Source: a bacterium
GTDB lineage: Bacteria > Elusimicrobiota > Elusimicrobia > Elusimicrobiales > UBA9959
Direction of reading: 5' to 3'
Assembly: GCA_021786295.1 (NCBI GenBank)
Contig: JAJYNO010000021.1
Coordinates: 30,026 to 94,025, forward strand
DNA: 64,000 bases
Shown: positions 28,163 to 37,286 of the stretch, one piece after another
How the letters are laid out: each line of letters starts with the position of its first letter
Position numbering within the stretch: position 1 is the first letter of the stretch
Notes under the pieces: generated by a model
The model's input: the letters and a program-made list of their open reading frames with translations, nothing else
Told to the model about the DNA's origin: nothing
Database searches by the model: none
Program-made: the position numbers and the translations under genes

Positions 28163-29245
28163 ATGCCTAAAGAGATACTCGACGAACTTGCGGAGCTGGG
28201 ACAGAGCGTCTGGATAGACGACATCGGCCGCGCTATGCTGGAGGACGGCACGCTGAAAGGGCTGATAGACCGCGGCCTGCGCGGCATGACCTCCAACCCG
28301 TCCATTTTCGAGAAGTCCATACGCGAAAGCCCGGCCTACGACGCCCAGATAAAGGAACTGGCCGTCTCCGGCGCCGGAGCGCAGCGGATATACGACGCGC
28401 TGACCATCGCCGACATACGCACGGCGGCGGACCTCTTCCGTCCGGTGCACGAAAGGACCGGCGGCCTGGACGGCTGGGTCAGCCTGGAGGTCAGCCCGGA
28501 ACTGGCGCGCGACGCCTCCGGGACCATGGCCGAAGCAGCGCGGCTGCACAAGGCCGTGGGCCGGCCCAACGTGATGATAAAGATCCCGGCCACCGAGGAA
28601 GGCTTCCCGGCGATAGAGGGGACGCTGGCGGCCGGCATCAGCGTCAACGTCACGCTGGTCTTCTCGCTGGCGCAGTACGAAAAAGCGGCCGAAGCCTACA
28701 AGCGCGGCATGGCCAGACTGGCCAGGGCCGGCGGCAGGACGGCGGCCGTGCGCTCGGTGGCCAGCGTCTTCGTCTCGCGCGTGGATACGGCCGTGGACAG
28801 GCTGCTGCGTGAGAAAGGGGCTCCTAAGGAGCTGCTGGGCACGGCCGCGGTGGCCAACTCCGCGCGGATCTACGGGAAATATCTCGAACTGTTCGGGAAC
28901 GGCGGCGGGACGCAGCGCGTGCTGTGGGGCTCCACCAGCACCAAGGACCCGGCCTACAGCGACGTGAAATACGTGGAGGAACTGATAGGCCGCGGCACCG
29001 TCAACACGGTGCCGGGCAGGACGCTGACCGCCTTCCTCGGCCACGGCCGCTGCGCCGAGGCGCTGACGCCGGAGCGCTCGGCCCTGGCGGAGAAGGCGCT
29101 GAAGCGGCTGGCGGACGCCGGCGCGGACCTGGACGCGGTCTGCGCCAGGCTGCTCGAGGAGGGCCTGAAGGCCTTCGGCGACTCCTTCTCGGCGCTGCTG
29201 TCCGCGCTGGAGACCAAGACGGCCGCTCTGCGCCGGAAAGCCTGA
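28163..29245 (+). CDS. tal: Transaldolase
   Basis: A 360-residue transaldolase of the longer actinobacterial/cyanobacterial type. The N-terminus shows QSVWIDDIGRAML and MTSNPSIFEKSI. The Schiff-base lysine is K140 in NVMIKIPATEEG. The C-terminal part includes LWGSTSTKDPAYSDVKYVEELIG. It links the pentose-phosphate and glycolytic sugar pools by moving dihydroxyacetone units. It lies 12 bases after gnd and 15 before zwf, in an operon for the oxidative branch. Confidence 0.95.
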   Translation: MPKEILDELAELGQSVWIDDIGRAMLEDGTLKGLIDRGLRGMTSNPSIFEKSIRESPAYDAQIKELAVSGAGAQRIYDALTIADIRTAADLFRPVHERTGGLDGWVSLEVSPELARDASGTMAEAARLHKAVGRPNVMIKIPATEEGFPAIEGTLAAGISVNVTLVFSLAQYEKAAEAYKRGMARLARAGGRTAAVRSVASVFVSRVDTAVDRLLREKGAPKELLGTAAVANSARIYGKYLELFGNGGGTQRVLWGSTSTKDPAYSDVKYVEELIGRGTVNTVPGRTLTAFLGHGRCAEALTPERSALAEKALKRLADAGADLDAVCARLLEEGLKAFGDSFSALLSALETKTAALRRKA

Positions 29246-29260
29246 GGGAACGGGGGCGAC

Positions 29261-30799
29261 ATGAACGAACATATGGAGATAAAAGGCAGGCTGGCGAAGC
29301 TCTGCGGGGAGCCGGAGGACGACCTGTCGCTCGGCCGGTTCTCGATGGCCATCTTCGGCGGGGCAGGGGACCTGGCGCAGCGCAAGCTGCTGCCGGCGCT
29401 CTACCTGCTGTACCTCAAGGGGCGCATCGGCGGGGACTTTACGCTGGTGGGCCTCGGGCACCCGCAGCTGACCGACGGGACCTACCGGGAGCTGGCCGCG
29501 AAAGCGATAAAGGAGTTCCTGCCGGGCAGCTTCGACGAGAAGAAGTGCGGGGAGTTCGTCTCCCATCTAGGCTATCTCTCCGGCGACATGAACGACGCGG
29601 AGCTTTACGCGGCCCTCTCGCGGAAGCTGTCCGGCTGCGCCGGGGGCGGAGGGGCAGCCACCAATATCGTCCTGTACCTGGCCGTCCCTCCGGACGTGCT
29701 GGAGGCCATCATCCTCAACCTGGGCCGGTCCGGGCTCTGCGCCGGAGCGCTGGCCGGCAAGATCATAGTCGAGAAGCCTTTCGGAGCGGACAGGGATTCC
29801 GCCGCCCGCCTCAACGCGCTGCTGCGGAGCAGTTTCAGCGAGGACCGCATCTACCGCATAGACCACTACCTCGGCAAGGACACGGTGCAGAACATGCTGT
29901 ACTTCCGCTTCGGCAACAGCATCTTCGAACCGCTCTGGAACAGGCGCTATATCGACCACGTGCAGATCACGGTGGCAGAGGAGATAGGCATAGAGCACCG
30001 CGGCCGCTTCTACGAGCAGGCCGGCGTCGTGCGCGACATCATCCAGAACCACATGATGCAGCTGCTGGCGCTGACCGCGATGGAACCGCCGGTAGGCTTC
30101 GACGCGGACCGGATCCGCGACGAGAAGGTGAAGGTGCTGCGCACCGTCAGGCCAGCCCCGCCGGACGGCGGCCCCTCGGCCGTGTTCGGCCAGTACGGCC
30201 CCGGCGCCGTAGGCGGCGCTCAGGCGAAAGGCTACCGCCAGGAGGACCGCGTCTCCCCCGCCTCCGACAGCCCCACCTATTTCTGCGGCAAGTTCTTCCT
30301 CGACAGCTGGCGCTGGTCCGGAGTGCCGTTCTACCTGCGCAGCGGCAAGCGCCTGGCCGGCCGCCGGACCTCAGTCTACGTGCAGTTCAAGGCGGCCCCG
30401 CTGCAGATCTTCGGCGGCAGCTGCGAGGCGCTGGAACCGAACGCGCTGCTCTTCGATATACAGCCAAGGGAGAAGATCTCGCTGCTGCTCAACGTCAAAC
30501 AGCCCGGAGTCAGCAGAAGGCTGAGCAGCGTGGACATGGAACTGGACTACGAGGACAGTTTCGGGGCCAGGCGGCATTCCCCGTACGAGCGCCTGCTGAT
30601 AGACTGCGTCAGGGGCGACCTGACCCTCTTCGCCAGGGAGGACGAGATAGACACGACCTGGGGCATAGTCGACCCGCTGATACGGGCCTGGCGGGACGGC
30701 CCCGGGCCGGCTTTCCCGAATTACGCCGCGGGAAGCCAGGGCCCGGCGGAAGCCGCCCTGCTGATGGAGCGCGACGGCAGGCGCTGGCTGGACCTCTGA
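29261..30799 (+). CDS. zwf: Glucose-6-phosphate dehydrogenase
   Basis: A 512-residue enzyme opening the oxidative pentose-phosphate pathway. The nucleotide loop is FGGAGDLAQRKLLPALY (32-48), slightly altered from the usual GASGDLAKRKL. The substrate signature RIDHYLGKDTVQN (199-211) holds H202, and VEKPFG precedes it at about 170. Length is normal. The change from Lys to Gln in the coenzyme loop (Q40) could affect NADP versus NAD preference; this is an inference. The stop overlaps the pgl start (TGATG). Confidence 0.95.
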   Translation: MNEHMEIKGRLAKLCGEPEDDLSLGRFSMAIFGGAGDLAQRKLLPALYLLYLKGRIGGDFTLVGLGHPQLTDGTYRELAAKAIKEFLPGSFDEKKCGEFVSHLGYLSGDMNDAELYAALSRKLSGCAGGGGAATNIVLYLAVPPDVLEAIILNLGRSGLCAGALAGKIIVEKPFGADRDSAARLNALLRSSFSEDRIYRIDHYLGKDTVQNMLYFRFGNSIFEPLWNRRYIDHVQITVAEEIGIEHRGRFYEQAGVVRDIIQNHMMQLLALTAMEPPVGFDADRIRDEKVKVLRTVRPAPPDGGPSAVFGQYGPGAVGGAQAKGYRQEDRVSPASDSPTYFCGKFFLDSWRWSGVPFYLRSGKRLAGRRTSVYVQFKAAPLQIFGGSCEALEPNALLFDIQPREKISLLLNVKQPGVSRRLSSVDMELDYEDSFGARRHSPYERLLIDCVRGDLTLFAREDEIDTTWGIVDPLIRAWRDGPGPAFPNYAAGSQGPAEAALLMERDGRRWLDL

Positions 30800-31527
30800 T
30801 GCCAGGCCGACCCCTGCTCCTGACGGCCGGGGACAGGCGCGGCGCGGCCGCCCTGGCCGTGAAGCTCTGGGCGACTGCGGCCCGCCGGGCGCTGCGCCGC
30901 AAGAGGCGCTTCAGCGTCGCCGTCTCCGGAGGAAGAACGCCGCTGGAATTCTTCAGGGTCCTGGCGCGCTCCCGCCCGCCGGGCCTCTCCCGCACCCACG
31001 TCTTCCAGGTGGACGAGCGCTTCGTGCCGCGCGGTTCGCCGCAGAGCAATTACCGCGCGCTGGAGGCCGCGCTGCTGGGGCCGGCGGGGATCCCGCGCGC
31101 CAACGTCCATGGGATAAGCACGGAAGGGACGCCGGAGCTTTCGGCCAGCCGCTACGAGGCGGAGCTGCGCCGCTTCTTCAGGCCGCGCCGCGGCGCCTTC
31201 CCCCGCTTCGACCTGGTGCTGCTGGGCCTCGGGGCCGACGGCCACACGGCCTCCCTCTTCCCCGGAGCCCCGGCGCTCGGGGAGAACAGGCGCTTCGCGG
31301 CGGCCGCGCGCCCGCCCGGAGGGCTGCCCAGGGTCACGCTGACGCTGCCGGTGCTCAACGCGGCGCGCGAGGCGGTCTTCCTTGTGACCGGCAGGGAGAA
31401 GTCGGCTATAGCGCGGAAGGTACTGAACGGCGGCGGCGGGGTCCCGGCGGCGCTGGTAAGGCCGCGCCGCGGCAGCCTGGTTTTCCTGCTGGACGCGTCT
31501 GCGGCGGGGGGCCTGCGGCCCGGCTGA
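30799..31527 (+). CDS. pgl: 6-phosphogluconolactonase
   Basis: A 242-residue sugar isomerase-fold lactonase. Motifs are VSGGRTPLEFFRVL, VFQVDERFVPRGSPQSNYRAL and LVLLGLGADGHTASLFPG, the classical Pgl/DevB set. It hydrolyses the product of Zwf. The ATG at 30799 overlaps the zwf stop (TGATG), so coupling fixes the start; the same frame is open upstream inside zwf but that is not used. Last gene of the operon, convergent with the cNMP-binding gene. Confidence 0.93.
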   Translation: MPGRPLLLTAGDRRGAAALAVKLWATAARRALRRKRRFSVAVSGGRTPLEFFRVLARSRPPGLSRTHVFQVDERFVPRGSPQSNYRALEAALLGPAGIPRANVHGISTEGTPELSASRYEAELRRFFRPRRGAFPRFDLVLLGLGADGHTASLFPGAPALGENRRFAAAARPPGGLPRVTLTLPVLNAAREAVFLVTGREKSAIARKVLNGGGGVPAALVRPRRGSLVFLLDASAAGGLRPG

Positions 31528-31542
31528 ATCTCCGGAACGGCT

Positions 31543-32040
31543 TCAGAGCCTGCGGTTGTACTTGGCCAGCACTTCCATGAAGCTGTGGGCGGCCATCAGT
31601 TCGTCCGAGGTATGGCGCAGGCGCTTCAGCATTATCAGGACTAACCCTATCAGCAGGGAGGCGCCTTCCCGCGGATGCCCGTCTATGAACCCGAGCAGCC
31701 TTTCGCGGTCCAGTTCCACCACTTCGGCGGCGGAGACCGCCCTCGCCTGGGCGAAGCGCGGACGCCCCTCCAGCACGGCCATCTCGCCGAAACAGTCGCC
31801 CGGACTGAGCGTGGCCAGTTTGCGGAATTTCTGCCCGCCCCTGTCCAGCTTCTTCTCTATGGCGATCCCGCCGGAAAGTATGACGTAGAACGTGCTGCCC
31901 TCCTCGCCCTCGCGGAAGAGCACCTCGCCTCCGGCCAGCGGCACGCGGCGGAAGGCCTTGACGAAATCCTTCATCACCTCTTCGGAGAAAGAGGAGAAAA
32001 GCCCTATCCCCTTAAGCTCCTCCAGCTCTTTTTTGTTCAT
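31543..32040 (-). CDS. Cyclic-nucleotide-binding domain protein without output domain
   Basis: A 165-residue protein with one Crp-type cNMP-binding domain (about 14-130). It shows LFREGEEGSTFYVILSGGIAIE and the phosphate-binding cassette FGEMAVLEGRPRFAQARA. The rest is a helical C-terminus (about 130-165) without a helix-turn-helix, so it is probably not a DNA-binding regulator but a sensor module acting by contact. It starts one base after the stop of udk on the same strand, so the two are coupled. Ligand and partner are unknown. Confidence 0.85.
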   Translation of the reverse strand: MNKKELEELKGIGLFSSFSEEVMKDFVKAFRRVPLAGGEVLFREGEEGSTFYVILSGGIAIEKKLDRGGQKFRKLATLSPGDCFGEMAVLEGRPRFAQARAVSAAEVVELDRERLLGFIDGHPREGASLLIGLVLIMLKRLRHTSDELMAAHSFMEVLAKYNRRL

Positions 32041-32041
32041 A

Positions 32042-32683
32042 TCAGCGGAAGTGGTCGCGCATCATGCGCACCAGGCCCTCGGCGGCCTTGGCCGGGATCT
32101 CCTCCCCCTCCCAGTTTATGGAGAAATGCGCGTTCTTCTGCGAGGGCTTCACGTAGGTCTCGTACATCGGCAGCACGGTGGCGAGGATCTGGTGCTTGAT
32201 GCCCTCTATGTCGCGGCCGCGCTCGCTGATGTCGCGCTGCACGCGGCGCAGCATCGCGGTGACCATGCCGGTGGAGACGAAGATCTTGTAGTCGCACAGC
32301 GCCAGCAGCTTGGCGAAGTAAAGCGTGTAGAGGCCTTCCACCACTATGAGCTGGGTGGGCTCGCAGATCACCGGCTCCTTCTCGCGGGTATGCTGTTTGA
32401 AATCGTAGACCGGCTGGCGTATGGCCTTCCCTGAACAGAGGTCGTGCAGGTGCTTGACGGCCAGGGCGGAATCTATAGCGTCGGGATGGTCGAAGTTGTA
32501 GGTCTTGCGCTCCTCGAAGCTCAGATGGTCCAGCGGCTGGTAGTAGTTGTCGAGCGAGAAGAGCTGGCCGGAGATGCCGATCCTCGCGCACTGGTCTATC
32601 AGTTTGCCGGCCAGCGTGGTCTTGCCGGAGCCGGAACCGCCGGCTATGCCAAGGATGAAGCGCGATTTCTTTTTGGTGTCCAT
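32042..32683 (-). CDS. udk: Uridine kinase-like P-loop kinase
   Basis: A 213-residue kinase of the uridine kinase/phosphoribulokinase family. The P-loop is GIAGGSGSGKTTLA (13-26). The nucleoside region is SLDNYYQPLDHLSFEERKTYNFDHPDA, and VYDFKQHTREKE with VVEGLYTLYF follow. These match Udk, which phosphorylates uridine and cytidine; a related nucleoside or pantothenate-like substrate cannot be excluded. First of a two-gene minus-strand unit with the cNMP-binding protein. Confidence 0.85.
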   Translation of the reverse strand: MDTKKKSRFILGIAGGSGSGKTTLAGKLIDQCARIGISGQLFSLDNYYQPLDHLSFEERKTYNFDHPDAIDSALAVKHLHDLCSGKAIRQPVYDFKQHTREKEPVICEPTQLIVVEGLYTLYFAKLLALCDYKIFVSTGMVTAMLRRVQRDISERGRDIEGIKHQILATVLPMYETYVKPSQKNAHFSINWEGEEIPAKAAEGLVRMMRDHFR

Positions 32684-32901
32684 GTTTCCCGCCCGACGTG
32701 AGGATTTTATTCCGGCCGACGGGGAATATCATACAAAATTAGCGGCGGCGCGGCGCGCCGCCCGGATGGCTGTCAGGACCGCCCTATAATTTTGTAAAAT
32801 CATTGCATAGAGATGTCCTTTCTTTACAGCCGGCTAGACGATACCCCCCCAGTACGGAGGCTTTCCCGATGGCTGTAAATTTTATACCTCAGGAGACACC
32901 C

Positions 32902-34083
32902 ATGGAAACGGATCACGAAGAAAGTTTCGCGGAACTATTTGAAAAGAGCTACAAGGAGCCGGAGAGGATGGAGCCCGGCCACAAGGTGGAGGCCCCGATA
33001 GTCAAGCTCACCAAGGAATGGGCGCTGATAGAGGTGGGCGGCAAGGGCGAAGGTTATATCGCGATAGACGAACTGAAGGACGCCGAAGGCAACCTGATAG
33101 CCAACGAGGGCGACATAGTGCGCGCCTGGTTCCTGCGTTCAGAGGAAGGCGAGATGCGCTTCACCACCCGCATCGGCACCGGCCCAGCGGCCCGCGCGCA
33201 GCTCGAGGACGCTTTTAAGGACCACCTGCCGCTGGCGGGGCGCGTGGCCAGGGAGATAAAGGGCGGTTTCGAGATCACGCTGCAGGGCGGCATGCGCGCC
33301 TTCTGCCCGTTCTCCCACATGGGGCTGCGGCGCGACGAGAGCCGAGAGGCCTACATCGGCACCGAGCTGGCCTTCCACATCATAGAGCTGGACAGGCGCA
33401 ACATCGTGCTCTCCCGCCGCGAGATAGTGGAAGCCGAGCGCAAGGCCAAGCTGGCGGAGCTGAAGGAGACGCTGCACGAGGGCGACCGCGTGCGCGGCGT
33501 GGTCACCTCGATACAGAAGTTCGGCGCTTTCGTGGACCTGGGCGGCGTGGAGGGACTGCTGCCCGTCTCAGAACTGTCCTGGGGCCGCACCGGCAAGGTG
33601 GGAGACCTGCTCTCCGCCGGCCAGCGCGTAGAAGTTCTGATCAAGTCCCTGGACTGGGAGAACCGCAGGATCTCGCTGAGCCTCAAGGACACGCTGCCCA
33701 ATCCGTGGGACGCCGCCGCCCAGAACTGGCCCATCGGCACCTACCACACCGGTACCGTGTCGCGCCTGGCGCCGTTCGGCGCCTTCGTCACGCTGGGCGA
33801 GGGGATCGACGGCCTGATACACGTCTCGCGCCTCGGCGGCGACAAGCGCATCGGCCACCCGCAGGAGGTGCTGCAGGTGGGCCAGCAGATAGAGGTGCTG
33901 GTGGAGGACGTGGACGTCAAGAACCAGCGCATCTCCCTGGTGCCGGCCGAGATCAGCCGGGAAGAGGCCGAGAACAAGGCCACGCTGAAGAAGTACCAGG
34001 ACCAGGAGCCGGCGGGCCCGATGGGCTCGCTGGGAGAGCAGCTCAAGCGGCACCTCGAGGACAAGAACGGCGGAGAGAAGTGA
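32902..34083 (+). CDS. S1-domain RNA-binding protein (ribosomal protein S1-like)
   Basis: A 393-residue protein with four S1 OB-fold repeats starting near residues 24, 110, 195 and 280; for example GDRVRGVVTSIQKFGAFVDL with GGVEGLLPVSELSW, and TGTVSRLAPFGAFVTLGEGI with DGLIHVSRLGG. The shorter length than the six-domain S1 of E. coli resembles the four-domain S1 proteins of several phyla. It may help mRNA binding at the ribosome. The start is open between ATG 32869 (GGAGG 8 bases upstream) and ATG 32902 (AGGAG 6 bases upstream); the second is preferred because the protein then begins with the usual acidic leader. A TATAAT box lies at 32785-32790 with a weak -35. A strong terminator follows. 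Confidence 0.85.
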   Translation: METDHEESFAELFEKSYKEPERMEPGHKVEAPIVKLTKEWALIEVGGKGEGYIAIDELKDAEGNLIANEGDIVRAWFLRSEEGEMRFTTRIGTGPAARAQLEDAFKDHLPLAGRVAREIKGGFEITLQGGMRAFCPFSHMGLRRDESREAYIGTELAFHIIELDRRNIVLSRREIVEAERKAKLAELKETLHEGDRVRGVVTSIQKFGAFVDLGGVEGLLPVSELSWGRTGKVGDLLSAGQRVEVLIKSLDWENRRISLSLKDTLPNPWDAAAQNWPIGTYHTGTVSRLAPFGAFVTLGEGIDGLIHVSRLGGDKRIGHPQEVLQVGQQIEVLVEDVDVKNQRISLVPAEISREEAENKATLKKYQDQEPAGPMGSLGEQLKRHLEDKNGGEK

Positions 34084-34102
34084 TCCCGCCACGCCGCGAA
34101 AA

Positions 34103-34133
34103 GCCCCGCCGGCGGCTCCGGCGGGGCTTTTTT
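34103..34133 (+). terminator. Strong intrinsic terminator after the S1-domain gene
   Basis: A 10-bp perfect stem GCCCCGCCGG/CCGGCGGGGC with a five-base loop is followed by six T. Confidence 0.93.
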
Positions 34134-34177
34134 ATACTCCCGGGATCAGCGGCGGTCCTGACGATTCAGGAATGGAC

Positions 34178-35611
34178 ATGACCAACATAGACTGGGTGAA
34201 GGGCGCGGTGATATATCAGATCTTCCCGGACCGCTTCGCGCGGGCCAGGGCGCCGGGCATAGACGGCAGGTTCGAGGCCTGGGACAGTCCTGAGACTCCG
34301 GACGGCTTCAAGGGCGGCAACCTGAAGGGCGCAGAGGAGAGGCTGGACCACATCAAGGAGCTCGGCGCCACGGCGGTTTACCTCAATCCCATCTTCGCTT
34401 CGGCCGCCAACCACCGCTACCATACCTACGACTACTACCGGGTGGACCCGGTGCTGGGAGGCGACGCGGCCTTCGCGTCCTTCCTGAAGGCCGCGCACAG
34501 GCGCGGCATCCGGGTCATCCTCGACGGCGTCTTCAACCACGCCAGCCGCGGCTTCTTCCAGTTCAACCACCTGCTCGAGAACGGCGCGGCCTCTCCGTAC
34601 CGCGGCTGGTTCCACCCTCACGGCTTCCCGCTGAAGGCCTACAATCTGCCCCCGGGAGAGAAGCCCAACTACGCCTGCTGGTGGAACCTGCCGGCGCTGC
34701 CCAAGTTCAACACGAAGAACCCCGAGGTCCGCCGCTTCATCCTCGGCGTGGCGAGGTACTGGCTGGAGAAGGGCACGGACGGGTGGCGTCTGGACGTGCC
34801 GCACGAGATAGACGACGACTCCTTCTGGCGGGAGTTCCGGCGCGTATGCAAGGGCGTCAACCCGGACTGCTACATCGTGGGCGAGATCTGGGGGGAGGCC
34901 AGGCGCTGGCTTTCCGGGGACCAGTTCGACGCCGTGATGAACTACCAGCTGAGCGCCGCCTGCATCTCCTATTTCGGCGGGGAAAAGCTCAGGCTGAGCC
35001 GGCCCTACGACGGGCGCTGGCTGAAGCCCTGCGGGCAGAAGCGGTTCATCGCCAGAATAAAGGCCCTTCTGGCCCAGTACCCGCGCGCCGTGACGCTGGC
35101 TCAGATGAACATGCTCTCCAGCCACGACACCGACCGCCTGCTCGACACGTACGGCGGGGACGGGGCGCGCGTAAGGATGGCCGTGGTCTTCTCCTTCCTG
35201 TTCCCGGGAGCGGTCAACGTCTACTACGGCGACGAAATAGGCATGCGGGGCGTACTGGACCGCGGCACCCGCGACGCGATGCCGTGGAGCAGGCGCAAAT
35301 CCTGGGACGCGGGGCTGCTGAAGCTGCACCGGGAACTGGCGGCCCTGCGCCGGGCCAGCCCCGCGCTGCGCGAAGGCGGTTTCGAGTTCATCGAGAAGCT
35401 CTGCGACGGGGAGCTGCTGGCCTTCAGGCGCCGCCTCGGCAACGAGAGCGTGACCGCCTTCATCAACAGCGGCAAATCCCGGAAGGAGGCGCGGCTCGGG
35501 CGCGGGCTCGCCGGGCGAGGGCTCAGGCTCGCCGCCGGCGGCGTAAGGTTCGCGGCCGGGAACGGCGCCGGGACGCTGCTCCTGCCGCCAGGAGGCTACG
35601 CCGTGCTCTGA
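34178..35611 (+). CDS. GH13 alpha-amylase family glycosidase
   Basis: A 477-residue glycoside hydrolase of the cyclomaltodextrinase/neopullulanase type. All four GH13 regions are seen: DGVFNH, GWRLDVPHE with nucleophile D206, VGEIWGEA with acid/base E236, and SSHDTDR with D317. No signal peptide, so it should act in the cytoplasm on maltodextrin or glycogen fragments. The usual N-terminal CBM34 domain is absent. Start: ATG 34178 has AGGA 7 bases upstream; ATG 34172 is too close to that site. Its 3' end overlaps the convergent gene at 35596 by 16 bases. Confidence 0.9.
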   Translation: MTNIDWVKGAVIYQIFPDRFARARAPGIDGRFEAWDSPETPDGFKGGNLKGAEERLDHIKELGATAVYLNPIFASAANHRYHTYDYYRVDPVLGGDAAFASFLKAAHRRGIRVILDGVFNHASRGFFQFNHLLENGAASPYRGWFHPHGFPLKAYNLPPGEKPNYACWWNLPALPKFNTKNPEVRRFILGVARYWLEKGTDGWRLDVPHEIDDDSFWREFRRVCKGVNPDCYIVGEIWGEARRWLSGDQFDAVMNYQLSAACISYFGGEKLRLSRPYDGRWLKPCGQKRFIARIKALLAQYPRAVTLAQMNMLSSHDTDRLLDTYGGDGARVRMAVVFSFLFPGAVNVYYGDEIGMRGVLDRGTRDAMPWSRRKSWDAGLLKLHRELAALRRASPALREGGFEFIEKLCDGELLAFRRRLGNESVTAFINSGKSRKEARLGRGLAGRGLRLAAGGVRFAAGNGAGTLLLPPGGYAVL

Positions 35612-36183
35612 GGCGTCCCGCCGGCGGGAGAACCGCGCTTCAGGGCGGCAAGGGCCGCCAGGAAATCCCCGGAGTCGTCCGGGCTGAGCACGTAAAGCGT
35701 CCGCTCCGTCCTCACCGAGACCAGGTCCCTGGTCCGGGTCGCGTAGAGCCTGAATTTTCCGAGCTTCCTGTTCCAGAACAGCCCGTAGTACCCGTAGTAC
35801 CCGGCGGTACCCATCACCCGCAGGCTGCGGCGCATCAGGCCGTCTTCCGCGCGGCCGAACTCCCTGATCTCGCGCAGCGGCACCTTTATAGGCCTCTTGG
35901 CCCTGTCGACCACCAGTTCCACGTCGTTGAGCAGGTAGCCGCGAGGCGCCAGCGCGCGGGCGACATAGGCGGTGACGGCCTCCAGCACGACGAAGACCAG
36001 CATTATGGGCGGCAGGAGCCGGTCTATGCCGGGCGGCGCCGGTCTGCAGGCCGGCCCCGGAAGATAACGCGACCTGTACCACAGGTAGAACAGCAGCGCC
36101 GGAGGGAACAGGAAGGTGGCGTAGACGACGCGGGTAGTTATACGCAGCATCCTGTCCATTTCCGCCCTGTAATATTTCTGCAT
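35596..36183 (-). CDS. Membrane protein with PH-like domain, unknown function
   Basis: A 195-residue protein with two hydrophobic segments (about 16-36 and 57-75). A basic beta-rich domain (about 80-185) resembles bacterial PH domains: GYLLNDVELVVDRAKRPIKV followed by FRLYATRTRDLVSVRTERTL. The fold assignment is tentative. The start lies 4 bases after the stop of the L,D-transpeptidase-like gene, so the two are co-transcribed. The last 16 bases overlap the amylase gene on the other strand. Confidence 0.6.
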   Translation of the reverse strand: MQKYYRAEMDRMLRITTRVVYATFLFPPALLFYLWYRSRYLPGPACRPAPPGIDRLLPPIMLVFVVLEAVTAYVARALAPRGYLLNDVELVVDRAKRPIKVPLREIREFGRAEDGLMRRSLRVMGTAGYYGYYGLFWNRKLGKFRLYATRTRDLVSVRTERTLYVLSPDDSGDFLAALAALKRGSPAGGTPQSTA

Positions 36184-36187
36184 GGCC

Positions 36188-37198
36188 CTATTTCCTCCCG
36201 GCCGCCGGCGGAGAGGACGCGGAGCCGTCGAGCAGCGGGGTTTCCAGCACCAGCAGCTGCACGCGGCGGCCCTTGCCGGCCTGCTCGGCTATGAAGCGGT
36301 TGAACAGAGCAAGACAGGCCGGACGCAGTTTCACGCAGCCGTCGGTGTCGCGCCAGCGGAAGTCCACGGCCTCGGGCCTGCCGGCGTAAGCGGGATCGGC
36401 CAGCCTGGCCGGGTCCTCCCAGAGGTCGGTGTGCACGGCGAAACCATAGCGGCCGTAGGGACCGCTGTAGTACAGCGGATCGGCGGCCAGCTGGCGCGCG
36501 CGCATGGAGCCCGGTTCGGGAGCCGGCTGTCCCGCGGTCCTGTCGAAGACCGGAACCCCTTCCCCCTGCGTGCCAGCCTGCGAATCGGCAGCCCACACCA
36601 TGTCCACCGGCATCAGATCGTAGCCGGGAGGGTACCAGTCGTCCCAGACCCCGGAAAAACGCCGCTTCCCTTTTAGCGCCCCCTGCGGCCTGGCCGTAAG
36701 GGCAAGCACGCGCGGATCCGGCTTGCCGAGCACCTGTATGTCGTAGCTCTCGGGCGAAATGTTCGTAAGGTCATAAACCCCCGGTATGGTGGCCCCGTCG
36801 GGCTCGTCTTCCGGCGCATAATAGACAGTAGTCCCGCCTATCATCCCCACCACCCAGCGCAGGCGCGGCTCGGCGGAGGTAAGCCCGCGGCCGAGCGCTT
36901 CGCATTGCCAGACCCCCGCCTTGTCCCCGCCCTCTATCTCGAAGCTGAGCGCCCCGACCCCTGAACGGTCGCGCGGCAGCAGCAGCACAGCCCGCGAGAC
37001 CTTGCCGCCTGGGCCTTCGATGCCGTCCAGCCCCAGCGTCCTCCTCTTGGCCCGCAAACCGGCGGTCAGCTCCGCAAGCGCCGGCCTTGAGACCGGGATG
37101 CGGGCCGGGGCCAGCGACCCGGGGGCGAAGCCGGGAGGCCCACCCGCGGCGGCGCGGGAGGCAAAAGCGAAGAGCAGCAACAGGGCTTTCCTTATCAT
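36188..37198 (-). CDS. Secreted L,D-transpeptidase-like (YkuD-type) protein
   Basis: A 336-residue protein with a signal peptide (MIRKALLLLFAFASRAAAGG). The C-terminal third holds YGFAVHTDLWED, about 30 residues later RDTDGCVKLRP, and then VQLLVLETPLLDG. The His plus GCVK arrangement recalls the L,D-transpeptidase signature (HGT then SxGCIR), so a role in peptidoglycan cross-linking is possible. The match is partial: Lys replaces the usual Arg and the spacing is not standard. Start ATG 37198 is chosen because the signal peptide begins there. The paired PH-like membrane protein follows directly. Confidence 0.55.
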   Translation of the reverse strand: MIRKALLLLFAFASRAAAGGPPGFAPGSLAPARIPVSRPALAELTAGLRAKRRTLGLDGIEGPGGKVSRAVLLLPRDRSGVGALSFEIEGGDKAGVWQCEALGRGLTSAEPRLRWVVGMIGGTTVYYAPEDEPDGATIPGVYDLTNISPESYDIQVLGKPDPRVLALTARPQGALKGKRRFSGVWDDWYPPGYDLMPVDMVWAADSQAGTQGEGVPVFDRTAGQPAPEPGSMRARQLAADPLYYSGPYGRYGFAVHTDLWEDPARLADPAYAGRPEAVDFRWRDTDGCVKLRPACLALFNRFIAEQAGKGRRVQLLVLETPLLDGSASSPPAAGRK

Positions 37199-37235
37199 GG
37201 TTCTTTTATGGAACGGACGCAACGCCCCCGGAAAG

Positions 37236-37267
37236 GAACGCCCGGCGCTTTCCGGCGCCGGGCGTTC
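37236..37267 (-). terminator. Hairpin terminator after the coiled-coil secreted protein
   Basis: A 13-bp perfect stem GAACGCCCGGCGC/GCGCCGGGCGTTC (37236-37248 with 37255-37267) lies 20 bases after the stop at 37287. The T run on the minus strand is short (CTTTCC), so strength is moderate. Confidence 0.6.
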
Positions 37268-37286
37268 TGCGGCCGCGTTCGGACTG

